Source: Bacteroidales bacterium (lineage in GTDB: Bacteria > Bacteroidota > Bacteroidia > Bacteroidales > F082). Taken from it: a stretch of DNA of 6,317 bases. This document shows positions 1 through 5,225 of the stretch, one piece after another. The notes beneath the pieces are model-generated. The model was not told the origin of the DNA. It did no database searches and worked only from the letters and a program-made list of their open reading frames with translations. The translations under genes were made by a program, and so were the position numbers. Location of the stretch: contig JAILDR010000234.1 of the NCBI GenBank assembly GCA_024689285.1, positions 1 to 6,317 on the forward strand, given 5' to 3'. Numbering within the stretch: position 1 is the stretch's first letter; each line of letters opens with the position of its first letter.

Positions 1-625
1 CGCTATGCGTCGTTGCGAGCGTAGCGCGGCAATCTAGAGAATCGCCCTCATTAGTGGATTGCTTCGTTCCTCGCAATGACGCGAAGCGGTCCAAAGGTTC
101 GTCATCAAACAAAGCCGGATCTATGAAGTAGATATACTCCATCGGCACCGCATAGCTGGCGCGGGCCAAGTCCTTGCACTGTGGGTCGCACTCCCAGCCA
201 ATCTGCTCGCTCATCCATTTCTGCGCTTCAGCGATGGTGGCGAAATCGGGCTTCATGCGAAACACCAGCCGCAACCCGTGGCACGAGGGCGTCATTCCGG
301 CATACAGGATGCCCAACTCCCCGATGCGGGGTGCCACGTTCTGGTCGTAAAACGCGCGCGGGTTCTCGATATGGTCGCCGTCGTAGATGCTCACCCCGCT
401 GGGTTCGGCCAATGCGTTTTTGCGTGCATCGGCGAAGTAGGCCTGGAAGGTGATGATGGGCAGTTGCTTCTTCATCACGTTGCGTTTGTCGTGATCGCTT
501 TCTGCAGCAATCGCCTCGCAGAGGTCGCGCACCACGGGTGATGCGCTGACCTCATTGAATTTCTCCATTGTGCAGCGTTCGCCTCTCTGGGATTTCACGC
601 TGCTGAACATACTGAACTTGCTCAT
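1..625 (-). CDS. VirE_N / BT4734-like N-terminal domain protein, 3' end outside window
   Basis: The frame is open from ATG 625 to the left edge (208 codons, no stop), so the gene is incomplete here. Residues about 54-90 (QLPIITFQAYF, then SIYDGDHIENP) and 112-170 (PSCHGLRLVFRM, CKDLARASYAVP, YFIDPALF) fit the BT4734-like/VirE N-terminal domain found in Bacteroidetes mobile elements. There it usually precedes a DUF3987 or VirE-type P-loop domain that would lie past the edge. The role is probably in replication or DNA processing of an element; this is inferred from the family. The start is fixed by an ATGA overlap with the upstream gene, which implies translational coupling. Residues from about 181 on (ASLRGTKQS, then DCRATLATTH) do not belong to the domain: they are encoded by a palindromic repeat read in frame. 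It could instead be a degraded copy whose frame closes just past the edge. Confidence 0.75.
   Translation of the reverse strand, partial: MSKFSMFSSVKSQRGERCTMEKFNEVSASPVVRDLCEAIAAESDHDKRNVMKKQLPIITFQAYFADARKNALAEPSGVSIYDGDHIENPRAFYDQNVAPRIGELGILYAGMTPSCHGLRLVFRMKPDFATIAEAQKWMSEQIGWECDPQCKDLARASYAVPMEYIYFIDPALFDDEPLDRFASLRGTKQSTNEGDSLDCRATLATTHS
8..82. repeat. Dispersed palindromic repeat inside a coding region
   Basis: The right arm (56-82), read on the minus strand, begins GCGTCATTGCGAG and ends GCAATCC. The left arm (8-34) reads GCGTCGTTGCGAG and ends GCAATCT on the plus strand. The arms therefore form an imperfect inverted repeat around a loop of about 21 nt. From memory, sequences of the type GTCATTGCGAGGAACGAAGCAATC are a common intergenic repeat in many bacteria, including Bacteroidales. 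Here the repeat lies in the frame of the VirE_N gene without closing it and encodes the peptide ASLRGTKQS. Confidence 0.7.
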
Positions 626-954
626 GCTGCACGGCGGTTAGGAAGGTTCAACGAAAGGAAGTCGACCACTTTCTGCAGCTCGTCGAGCATCTGCGGGCCT
701 ACGCCGTACTCTTCCTTGGTGAAGCGGAAGGTGAGGGTGTAGTTGCCGTCGGGACGGCGCACCAGTCGGGCATGGGGCGTGCGCATCACTTCCACACTGC
801 GCGGTCCACGCGGACGGTTCTGAGTGAATGAAGCCTGGCGCTTCTGGGTGTTGACAAAGAGTTTGCCGTTCAGCACTTGTTGGTTGAAGTTGTCCTGACT
901 CTGCAGGTTGACTGTCATGTTGTTCAGTACGTGAATGTTGAAAGTATTCTTCAT
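622..954 (-). CDS. Small conserved-type protein of unknown function, 110 aa
   Basis: I do not recognise this protein. It is basic. Residues 1-40 look beta-rich (MKNTFNIHVLNNMTVNL, then VLNGKLFVNT), residues 41-58 are a charged Arg/Pro-rich linker (NRPRGPRSVEVMR), and the C-terminal part (DGNYTLTFRFTKEEYG, MLDELQKVVDFL) looks like beta strands followed by a helix. No signal peptide or membrane segment is visible. It is the third gene of a tight four-gene operon: its ATG lies 2 nt after the TAA of the HTH gene, and its TGA overlaps the ATG of the VirE_N gene. This supports a real, translationally coupled gene working with the VirE_N protein. A small nucleic-acid-binding accessory protein would fit, but that is only inference from context. 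Confidence 0.75.
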   Translation of the reverse strand: MKNTFNIHVLNNMTVNLQSQDNFNQQVLNGKLFVNTQKRQASFTQNRPRGPRSVEVMRTPHARLVRRPDGNYTLTFRFTKEEYGVGPQMLDELQKVVDFLSLNLPNRRAA

Positions 955-956
955 TG

Positions 957-1313
957 TTAATGGTTTAGTTGTTTAATTGATGTTGCATTGTTGATTTTCT
1001 GCCATTTGGCTCGGTAGTAACAGTCGCTGGCGAGCAGCTGTTGGTGGCGTTTCCGCATGGCGCAGACGGCGGGTTGGCTGCATCCGAGCAGTTCGGCCGC
1101 TTGCGCCTGGGTGATGGGGAGGGCTGCCGCTATCAGGGTACGTGCGTCGGCCAGCCGACGTTCACGGCATCCGCCGCGCAGTTCCTCCATCGTCACGCCC
1201 AGGGTGTCGATCATTCGTTTCAAGGTGTTCATCGTTCCGTGGGTGTTGTGGGGTGGGAGGCCTTGCTGTGCTTCCCACCCCGAGTGGGTGTCATCAGTGT
1301 CGATGCGCATCAT
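957..1313 (-). CDS. Small helix-turn-helix protein resembling DnaA domain IV, 118 aa
   Basis: The frame is open back to 1409, but ATG 1313 is the better start: it sits 2 nt after the TAA of the upstream gene, the same spacing as the next junction, while earlier starts would lie inside that gene. An internal ATG at 1232 is an alternative that would drop a polar N-terminus. Residues 35-62 (MIDTLGVTMEEL, RERRLADARTL) echo the helix and R-x-R-x-x-x-x-AR pattern of DnaA domain IV. Residues 67-94 (ITQAQAAELLGCSQPAVCAM) form a clear helix-turn-helix, followed by a basic CYYRAKWQKI tail. No AAA+ ATPase region is present, so this is not DnaA itself. It is probably a DNA-binding regulator or origin-binding protein of the element. 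The HTH is well supported; the DnaA resemblance is by eye only. Confidence 0.72.
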   Translation of the reverse strand: MMRIDTDDTHSGWEAQQGLPPHNTHGTMNTLKRMIDTLGVTMEELRGGCRERRLADARTLIAAALPITQAQAAELLGCSQPAVCAMRKRHQQLLASDCYYRAKWQKINNATSIKQLNH

Positions 1314-1315
1314 GA

Positions 1316-1609
1316 TTAGGCAGGGTTGATACGGTCGATGTAAATGGTGGTCGCCTGCATCGGTTCGCCGGTCTGCTGCGAGCTCCACTCGCGCACCACC
1401 ATCGAGCACTGCACGCGGTAGAAATACTGCGGGTCGTACTTGGGGCAGTTCACAGCCCGTTCGCCGGTGATTTCACCCAAGAAGGTGTCGATGCCGTTGG
1501 TGAGTTTGAGCGTTACGCTGTTGATGACTTTCTGTTCACCCGTCTTGCGGTCCTGATACTGGCGCGTGGCCAGCGGAGATTGATTGAGAATTCTTACTAA
1601 GGATTCCAT
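1316..1609 (-). CDS. Beta-rich protein of unknown function, 97 aa; possibly OB-fold-like
   Basis: This is the first gene of the four-gene operon. The ATG at 1609 follows an A-rich leader without a Shine-Dalgarno sequence, typical of Bacteroidetes. The protein alternates strand-like segments (VINSVTLKLTNGIDTFLGEI, YFYRVQCSMVVREWSS, MQATTIYIDRI), with no membrane segment, signal peptide or obvious catalytic motif. Its size, strand pattern and place in a putative replication module would fit a small OB-fold protein that binds single-stranded DNA, but no diagnostic SSB motif is visible, so this is a guess. The stop codon lies 2 nt before the start of the HTH gene. That it is a real gene is well supported by operon spacing and by codon usage like that of its neighbours. 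Confidence 0.75.
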   Translation of the reverse strand: MESLVRILNQSPLATRQYQDRKTGEQKVINSVTLKLTNGIDTFLGEITGERAVNCPKYDPQYFYRVQCSMVVREWSSQQTGEPMQATTIYIDRINPA

Positions 1610-1672
1610 AGTTGTTATTGTTTTGTTATTTGCTTTTTACCTTTTCCTTTTGGCTGTCTCCTTAATCCGGTG

Positions 1673-1703
1673 CAAAATACGGAAGAATAATTCGGGGCTA
1701 AAA
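1673..1703 (-). promoter_or_regulatory. Possible promoter of the four-gene operon
   Basis: The roughly 100-bp gap between the 197-aa and 97-aa genes holds, on the minus strand, TATTTTG (1673-1679), one base short of the Bacteroidetes -7 box TAnnTTTG. A TTTT run at 1700-1703 lies 20 nt upstream in place of the -33 TTTG. The match is weak, and the operon may instead be read through from the 197-aa gene. I see no convincing terminator hairpin in the gap. Confidence 0.3.
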
Positions 1704-1707
1704 TCCG

Positions 1708-2301
1708 TTATTTTAGACTTGCGAAAAGAGACTCTTTCAGTTGACGAAGTCTTTGTCTTTGTGTAGAGCTAAGGCTATACAATCCGGCGCTTTTGTAGAT
1801 GCTGTTTTTTTCGTTTACACCTTCCAGTTTTTTGTGAAGCTCGATGAGGCTGTTGCATTGGTAAACGTTCAGAACCTGAAGGTGAAATACGATATTGGTC
1901 ACAAGATACCTGTTCAGCAGCCCTTGGTGTTTTCCCTTCTGTAGCACTAATAGGGGAGTGAAAAGCGGGTCGTCAAGCAGTGTGGTCCACAGCATTTTTA
2001 TATGGGGCTGCCATTCGGGTACTACATATTCGTCGATGCTATTCACGTAGTCTAAAGCCTCGAGCTTGCGTTGTTTCAAAAGCTGTTCGACCGCCGTCTC
2101 TTCGTCGGTCATGTCGACATACAGTCTTCCCTCTCGCGCAGCTGCCAGCAGCTTCTCCGCGTCAAAGTCCTCGGGACGGACTCTCCATAGATGTGTCACT
2201 TTGTCGAGTTTGTGAGGAAGAAGCATCAGAATTGACGTCTTTTCACTCGCGAGACTTCTTTCGCTCACTTCGCCCAACGGGTCGTTCCTTTTGACGACCA
2301 T
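1708..2301 (-). CDS. Unrecognised protein, 197 aa
   Basis: I do not recognise this protein. Residues 26-85 mix strands and helices (MLLPHKLDKVTHLWRV, FDAEKLLAAAREGRLYVDM), and a mainly helical C-terminal half follows (HIKMLWTTLLDD, LLNRYLVTNIVFHLQVLNVY, LIELHKKL, RQRLRQLKESL). It has no signal peptide and no clear membrane segment. It is the only gene in the left part with its own strong promoter match, operator-like palindrome and leader hairpin, suggesting tight control. ATG 2301 gives a leader of about 50 nt. The first 25 residues (NDPLGEVSERSLASEKTS) look unlike the rest and may derive from a repeat, so ATG 2226 (MLLPHKL) is an alternative start. It probably belongs to the same element as the operon downstream, about 100 bp away. 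Confidence 0.7.
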   Translation of the reverse strand: MVVKRNDPLGEVSERSLASEKTSILMLLPHKLDKVTHLWRVRPEDFDAEKLLAAAREGRLYVDMTDEETAVEQLLKQRKLEALDYVNSIDEYVVPEWQPHIKMLWTTLLDDPLFTPLLVLQKGKHQGLLNRYLVTNIVFHLQVLNVYQCNSLIELHKKLEGVNEKNSIYKSAGLYSLSSTQRQRLRQLKESLFASLK

Positions 2302-2321
2302 TAAAGGTGATAAAACAAGAA

Positions 2322-2353
2322 ACCCACAAATGGAATTGCTTCCAGATGTGGGT
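2322..2353 (-). promoter_or_regulatory. 5' leader hairpin with GCAA tetraloop, followed by a U-rich stretch
   Basis: Read on the minus strand, ACCCACA (2353-2347) pairs perfectly with TGTGGGT (2328-2322). Inside, TGGAA pairs with TTCCA around a GCAA loop, a GNRA tetraloop, with a 2x2 internal loop (TC/TT) between the stems. A U-rich run (TTCTTGTTTTA) follows. The hairpin begins about one base after the -7 box, so it would lie at the very 5' end of the transcript. It could be a stabilising leader, an attenuator, or a terminator for the upstream gene. Confidence 0.6.
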
Positions 2354-2354
2354 G

Positions 2355-2386
2355 CAAAAATATAGGAAAATTTCCTAGAAAATCAA
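2355..2386 (-). promoter_or_regulatory. Bacteroidetes-type promoter for the 197-aa gene
   Basis: The minus strand carries TATTTTTG (2355-2362), an exact match to the -7 consensus TAnnTTTG, with TTG (2384-2386) 21 nt upstream as a -33 element. Transcription would start near 2350, giving a leader of about 50 nt before ATG 2301. The 11 bases TATTTTTGCAC recur exactly in the promoter of the HTH gene at 5228-5238. Confidence 0.65.
2363..2377. promoter_or_regulatory. Operator-like perfect palindrome between -33 and -7
   Basis: TAGGAAA-A-TTTCCTA is a perfect 7-bp inverted repeat around one central base. It directly abuts the -7 box and fills most of the spacer of this promoter, where a bound dimer would block RNA polymerase. 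Which protein binds is unknown; no homodimeric regulator in this window is an obvious match. Confidence 0.5.
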
Positions 2387-2423
2387 TGGTAGGGACTACC
2401 AAAAAGCGTCGGTAGGGGGCTAC
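2387..2423. repeat. Two tandem short palindromes upstream of the promoter
   Basis: TGGTAG-GGA-CTACCA (2387-2401) is a perfect 6-bp inverted repeat, and GTAG-GGGG-CTAC (2412-2423) is a second, shorter one. Both share GGTAGGG in direct orientation (2388-2394 and 2411-2417), 23 bp apart, or about two helical turns. They lie between the stop of the 403-aa gene and the -33 element, suggesting paired regulator sites. As RNA they could form alternative hairpins, because the middle arm can pair with either neighbour. Confidence 0.5.
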
Positions 2424-2427
2424 AATT

Positions 2428-3639
2428 TTACAGTTTCCTTACTTTGGCGGCAAGATTTGGAAATTTGGATTCTATGGCTGCCGCCACAATCTTTTTGTCG
2501 GTGTCACGAAAAGCGCCTTTCATGTTCTGATTAACGGATGCCGCTTTGTAACCACTTATTCTTTCCACGACCTCGCCGATTGTGGTTTTCCCTGGAGGAG
2601 GGTTTTCACCTGTCAGTGCAATCGCATGCATTAGGATTCCCATTTGCTTACTTGTAAAGCACTGATTTTGGGTCTGGGCATTAAATGCGATTTCTGGCTC
2701 TTTCTTCGTATTAGTTTCAATTGCTTCTTGATACTTCTTCTTCCATTCTTCACACTCATTTTGCAATAGGTCGATTATTTGTTTTTCTTTGTTTATTTCA
2801 TTTTTTAATTCTTCAACTAATTGATCTTCAATAACAGTCCCTTCTTCTGGCATTCGGCCTATTTCACGCAAACGAGATTCTACCTTATCACAGGCGCCTT
2901 CAATAATTGTCGAAATATACCCTTTTTCACGTTCTTCTAGTTCTTTTTTAAAACCAGTCATTATTTTTGACAAAATTGAATGCTCGTATTCTTCATCTTC
3001 TTTATCCTTGGCCCAATCAATAATATAATCAATTCCCATTGCAACGTCGTTAAGTGGAATATCAGGGTCTTCTAAAACTTCATCTAAGGAACGGCATATA
3101 ATATCGTCTTCTATAATATTAGGGCTATAATTATTTGTTTCTAGAACGAGGGTGAGGAATATGTTCGCAATCCATTCTTCGTTTGTGAAAGGCTTGACAT
3201 TGCTAAACTGTTCATATATATTTTCTCTAATTATATCAATCTCGTCAAGGACATCAGATTCATCGCCTCCGTCAATTAAACACTTCTTTGACCTAAACCA
3301 ATCGCTGCCAAGCCAATTATAAACCAATGCCATAGTAGAAGTACTAATAAACTTTCTTGGAAACTCACCGTCCCTTCTGTCTGCAGATTTATCAACGTAT
3401 CTCGCAGAATACATGGCAGGTTGTTCCTCATAATATATCAATGAACAGATATAACAGGCATTGTTCAATATCTCTTTCGTAAATTCAGGTGCTTCAATGG
3501 AGTGTTTATAAAACTGAAGCTTTTTAAGCCTTTTTAAATACTGGTACTCCAAAGAGTCTTTGGAGCGATTTCTGGTGAAAATCGACAAGTCTTTCTTTTC
3601 CTTATAAAACAATGAACGGGGTATGCTTGTGTAGTCCAT
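2428..3639 (-). CDS. Unrecognised AT-rich coiled-coil protein, 403 aa
   Basis: I cannot assign a known family. Residues 1-50 are basic (KEKKDLS, KRLKKLQFYKH). The middle, about 51-260, is helical and acidic (ENIYEQFSNVKPF, IIEDDIICRSLDEVLEDPD, WAKDKEDEEYEH). Residues about 268-310 show heptad-like charge patterning typical of a coiled coil (EDQLVEELKNEINKEKQIID). A compact C-terminal domain follows at about 327-403 (CFTSKQMGILMHAIALTG, GEVVERISGYKAASVNQNMK, SKFPNLAAKVRKL). I recall similar C-terminal modules in other uncharacterised Bacteroidetes proteins. No transmembrane segment, nuclease or ATPase motif is visible. The gene is clearly richer in A/T and in Lys, Glu, Ile and Asn codons than its neighbours, a sign of separate acquisition. 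It lies 76 bp downstream of the DUF262-HNH gene on the same strand, so it could be a partner in that system or an independent cargo gene. Confidence 0.75.
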   Translation of the reverse strand: MDYTSIPRSLFYKEKKDLSIFTRNRSKDSLEYQYLKRLKKLQFYKHSIEAPEFTKEILNNACYICSLIYYEEQPAMYSARYVDKSADRRDGEFPRKFISTSTMALVYNWLGSDWFRSKKCLIDGGDESDVLDEIDIIRENIYEQFSNVKPFTNEEWIANIFLTLVLETNNYSPNIIEDDIICRSLDEVLEDPDIPLNDVAMGIDYIIDWAKDKEDEEYEHSILSKIMTGFKKELEEREKGYISTIIEGACDKVESRLREIGRMPEEGTVIEDQLVEELKNEINKEKQIIDLLQNECEEWKKKYQEAIETNTKKEPEIAFNAQTQNQCFTSKQMGILMHAIALTGENPPPGKTTIGEVVERISGYKAASVNQNMKGAFRDTDKKIVAAAIESKFPNLAAKVRKL

Positions 3640-3653
3640 AGAATCAAATTTTA

Positions 3654-3690
3654 GCTACTGAAAAGTAGCACTGGTTTTGAGTTGGTGCTA
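3654..3690. other. Overlapping hairpins between the nuclease gene and the 403-aa gene
   Basis: GCTACT-GAAA-AGTAGC (3654-3669) is a perfect 6-bp stem with a four-base loop. TAGCAC (3666-3671) also pairs perfectly with GTGCTA (3685-3690). The two stems share bases 3666-3669 and cannot form together. They may act as a terminator for the nuclease gene or as a switchable leader for the 403-aa gene. No strong U-tract follows on the minus strand, so a simple intrinsic terminator is doubtful. Confidence 0.45.
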
Positions 3691-3715
3691 ATATTGTTTT
3701 TAAGAATAGAAATTG

Positions 3716-4885
3716 CTATCTGTTTCCTTTCGCCCTGTTGTGCGTCTTGCAAAGCATCTGGCAGTTGGCGATGTCGGTGCTGCCGCCCTTGCTCCATGCT
3801 GCTACGTGGTCGGCGTCCATCTCCTCCAACTTCCAGATACGATGGGCGTTCTGGTCGTGACCGATGGCGCAGTAGGGGCAGTTCGACTTGTTTTCGGTTT
3901 TGGCTTGTGCGGTTTGTCGCTCATACACCTTGCGCATGGTGGGTTTGTCAAACAGACGCACGTTCAGCAGTCGGGTATCCTTGCAGCCGCCTAAAACATA
4001 CTCAAAGATGCCCTTGTGGTCCGAAACGAAGTCGTCTTTGAAAAGCTCCGCCACCTTGGCCGACACCTCGTTGTGGTTGTAGGCATTGGCGTGGAAACGC
4101 TCGTAGAGGTCGCCCCAATTCAGGCCTTGCATCTCTGGATAAATGTCGTTGAAGATGTTGTCTGCCCAATCGATGACGGTGTTGAAATAGGTCTTGATTT
4201 CCTTGATGTTTGTGTCCTTTCGATGGGCGCTCATATATACGTCCACATTGCCTTTGCTCACCCATTTCAACGCGGTAGCCAGGAATTGCTGACGGTTGGC
4301 CGGTCCCTTCACGAAGCTCTCCCAACGCTGGATGTTGGCATTCTGCGAGTTCGAAAACTCAGCCTTGCATAGGGTCACGAATGGACCAGAGAAGATGGCA
4401 TTCAGCTCCTCTTGCTCATTAAGGGGAATACCCGCAATATTGATGGTTTTGAACCATTCCTTGATTTCGTCTTCGGCCTTTTCACCTTCACCCTCGCAGA
4501 TGTAAACCAGCAGTTTGGTTTCAAGAATCTTGCGCTGCATTCCCTCGTTCAAGCCGTCAAATATCTGTTCCAGTCCGTTAATCTTCACGGCAAACTTGTT
4601 CTTCAGAAAACGTCCCAGCGAGGTGATGCGTTGCTGGCCATCAAGCACCTCCAATCGTCCACCATCCACTTTATTGAAGTAGATAAGACCAAGCGGATAG
4701 CCTTTCAGCACCGACTCGATGACGGCCACGTCGCGTTTGCCGTCGGCGTAGATGTAGTTGCGCTGATATTCAGGTTGGATGGTCAACTGACCGGCGAGAC
4801 CATAAAGGCCTTTGCCCTCCAGCTCGTTATATTCGAAGCCGTCGCAAATTTGCTCAACGGTATAGATTTTCAGTTCGGTTTTCAT
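3716..4885 (-). CDS. DUF262 protein with C-terminal HNH nuclease domain, 389 aa
   Basis: The N-terminal half is a DUF262 domain: QPEYQRNYIY at residues 37-46 is the P-x-YQR signature, and LEVLDGQQRITSL at 78-90 holds the DGQQR motif of this ParB/Srx-fold family, seen in the GmrS half of the type IV restriction enzyme GmrSD. A helical middle follows. The C-terminus is a zinc-binding HNH domain: C336-P-Y-C339 and C379-x-x-H382 are likely zinc ligands, DADH360 supplies the catalytic His, and N374 and the HNRAKG end complete the motif. The likely role is DNA cleavage, probably against invading DNA, gated by nucleotide or modification sensing through DUF262; this comes from the families and is not shown here. 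The start overlaps the stop of the HTH gene by ATGA, so the two are co-translated. The protein looks intact, with all key residues present. Confidence 0.88.
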   Translation of the reverse strand: MKTELKIYTVEQICDGFEYNELEGKGLYGLAGQLTIQPEYQRNYIYADGKRDVAVIESVLKGYPLGLIYFNKVDGGRLEVLDGQQRITSLGRFLKNKFAVKINGLEQIFDGLNEGMQRKILETKLLVYICEGEGEKAEDEIKEWFKTINIAGIPLNEQEELNAIFSGPFVTLCKAEFSNSQNANIQRWESFVKGPANRQQFLATALKWVSKGNVDVYMSAHRKDTNIKEIKTYFNTVIDWADNIFNDIYPEMQGLNWGDLYERFHANAYNHNEVSAKVAELFKDDFVSDHKGIFEYVLGGCKDTRLLNVRLFDKPTMRKVYERQTAQAKTENKSNCPYCAIGHDQNAHRIWKLEEMDADHVAAWSKGGSTDIANCQMLCKTHNRAKGNR

Positions 4886-5208
4886 AACACAGCGGCAACT
4901 TTTCGGATACTTTTGAGAATGTCTGCCACCGACTTGTCGTTGCGTGTGGTCTGCATGTTGTATTTCATTGGCAGGTACATCAGCGTGTCGGCAGGCACAT
5001 CGAGTGCCGCTTCAAACATGAGTGCGGTTTTGGCCGTAAGGGCGCGGCGACCGTTCAATATCTCGTTGACCACCGAGTAAGTTAACCCGACGCTGTCGGC
5101 CAATTGTCTTTGGCTGATGCCGCGTGCCTCGATTTCATCTTTCAGCACCTCGCCAGGATGTGTGGGGAATGCCCCGTACAGATAGTCTTTTTCAAATACA
5201 ATCTCCAT
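4882..5208 (-). CDS. HigA/XRE-family helix-turn-helix regulator, 108 aa
   Basis: The motif HPGEVLKDEIEARGIS at residues 17-32 is the signature of HigA/VapI-type antitoxins. The helix-turn-helix at about 31-53 (SQRQLADSVGLTYSVVNEIL) is followed by NGRRALTAKTALMFEAALD, also typical of the family. A C-terminal extension of about 25 residues (NDKSVADILKSIRKVAAVL) goes beyond the core. HigA proteins normally neutralise a RelE-like HigB toxin encoded next to them and repress their own promoter. No such toxin gene is present in the adjoining sequence. Instead the gene overlaps the DUF262-HNH nuclease gene by ATGA, like a controller gene of a restriction system. Its own promoter and inverted repeats lie just upstream, suggesting autoregulation. 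The family call is secure; the controller role is inference. Confidence 0.88.
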   Translation of the reverse strand: MEIVFEKDYLYGAFPTHPGEVLKDEIEARGISQRQLADSVGLTYSVVNEILNGRRALTAKTALMFEAALDVPADTLMYLPMKYNMQTTRNDKSVADILKSIRKVAAVL

Positions 5209-5225
5209 GTTGCAGTATGACTTTC

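Noticed and set aside
181..541. Two overlapping plus-strand frames in the left part
   Set aside because: They are antisense to the VirE_N-type gene; their Arg- and Ser-rich products are what GC-rich antisense frames give.
1584..1766. Plus-strand frame of 60 codons encoding a hydrophobic, membrane-like N-terminus, similar at first sight to a small toxin
   Set aside because: The hydrophobic run comes from the complement of the A-rich leader of the 97-aa gene, and both ends are antisense to supported genes. No promoter or start context was seen.
2387..2423. A CRISPR-like array
   Set aside because: There are only two short, imperfect units of about 13 bp with a 10-bp gap, far too small and too few for CRISPR repeats and spacers.
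3645..3653. TAAAATTTG as a promoter box for the 403-aa gene
   Set aside because: It has one base too many between TA and TTTG, and it lies only 5 bp before the start codon, which would force a leaderless transcript.
4002..4325. Second minus-strand frame of 107 codons inside the nuclease gene
   Set aside because: It is an out-of-frame shadow of the DUF262-HNH gene with a Gln/Arg-rich, domainless product; it does not indicate a frameshift because the main frame is intact.
4412..5080. Plus-strand open frame of 222 codons
   Set aside because: It is antisense to the nuclease and HTH genes, both of which carry clear family motifs; its product shows no recognisable domain.
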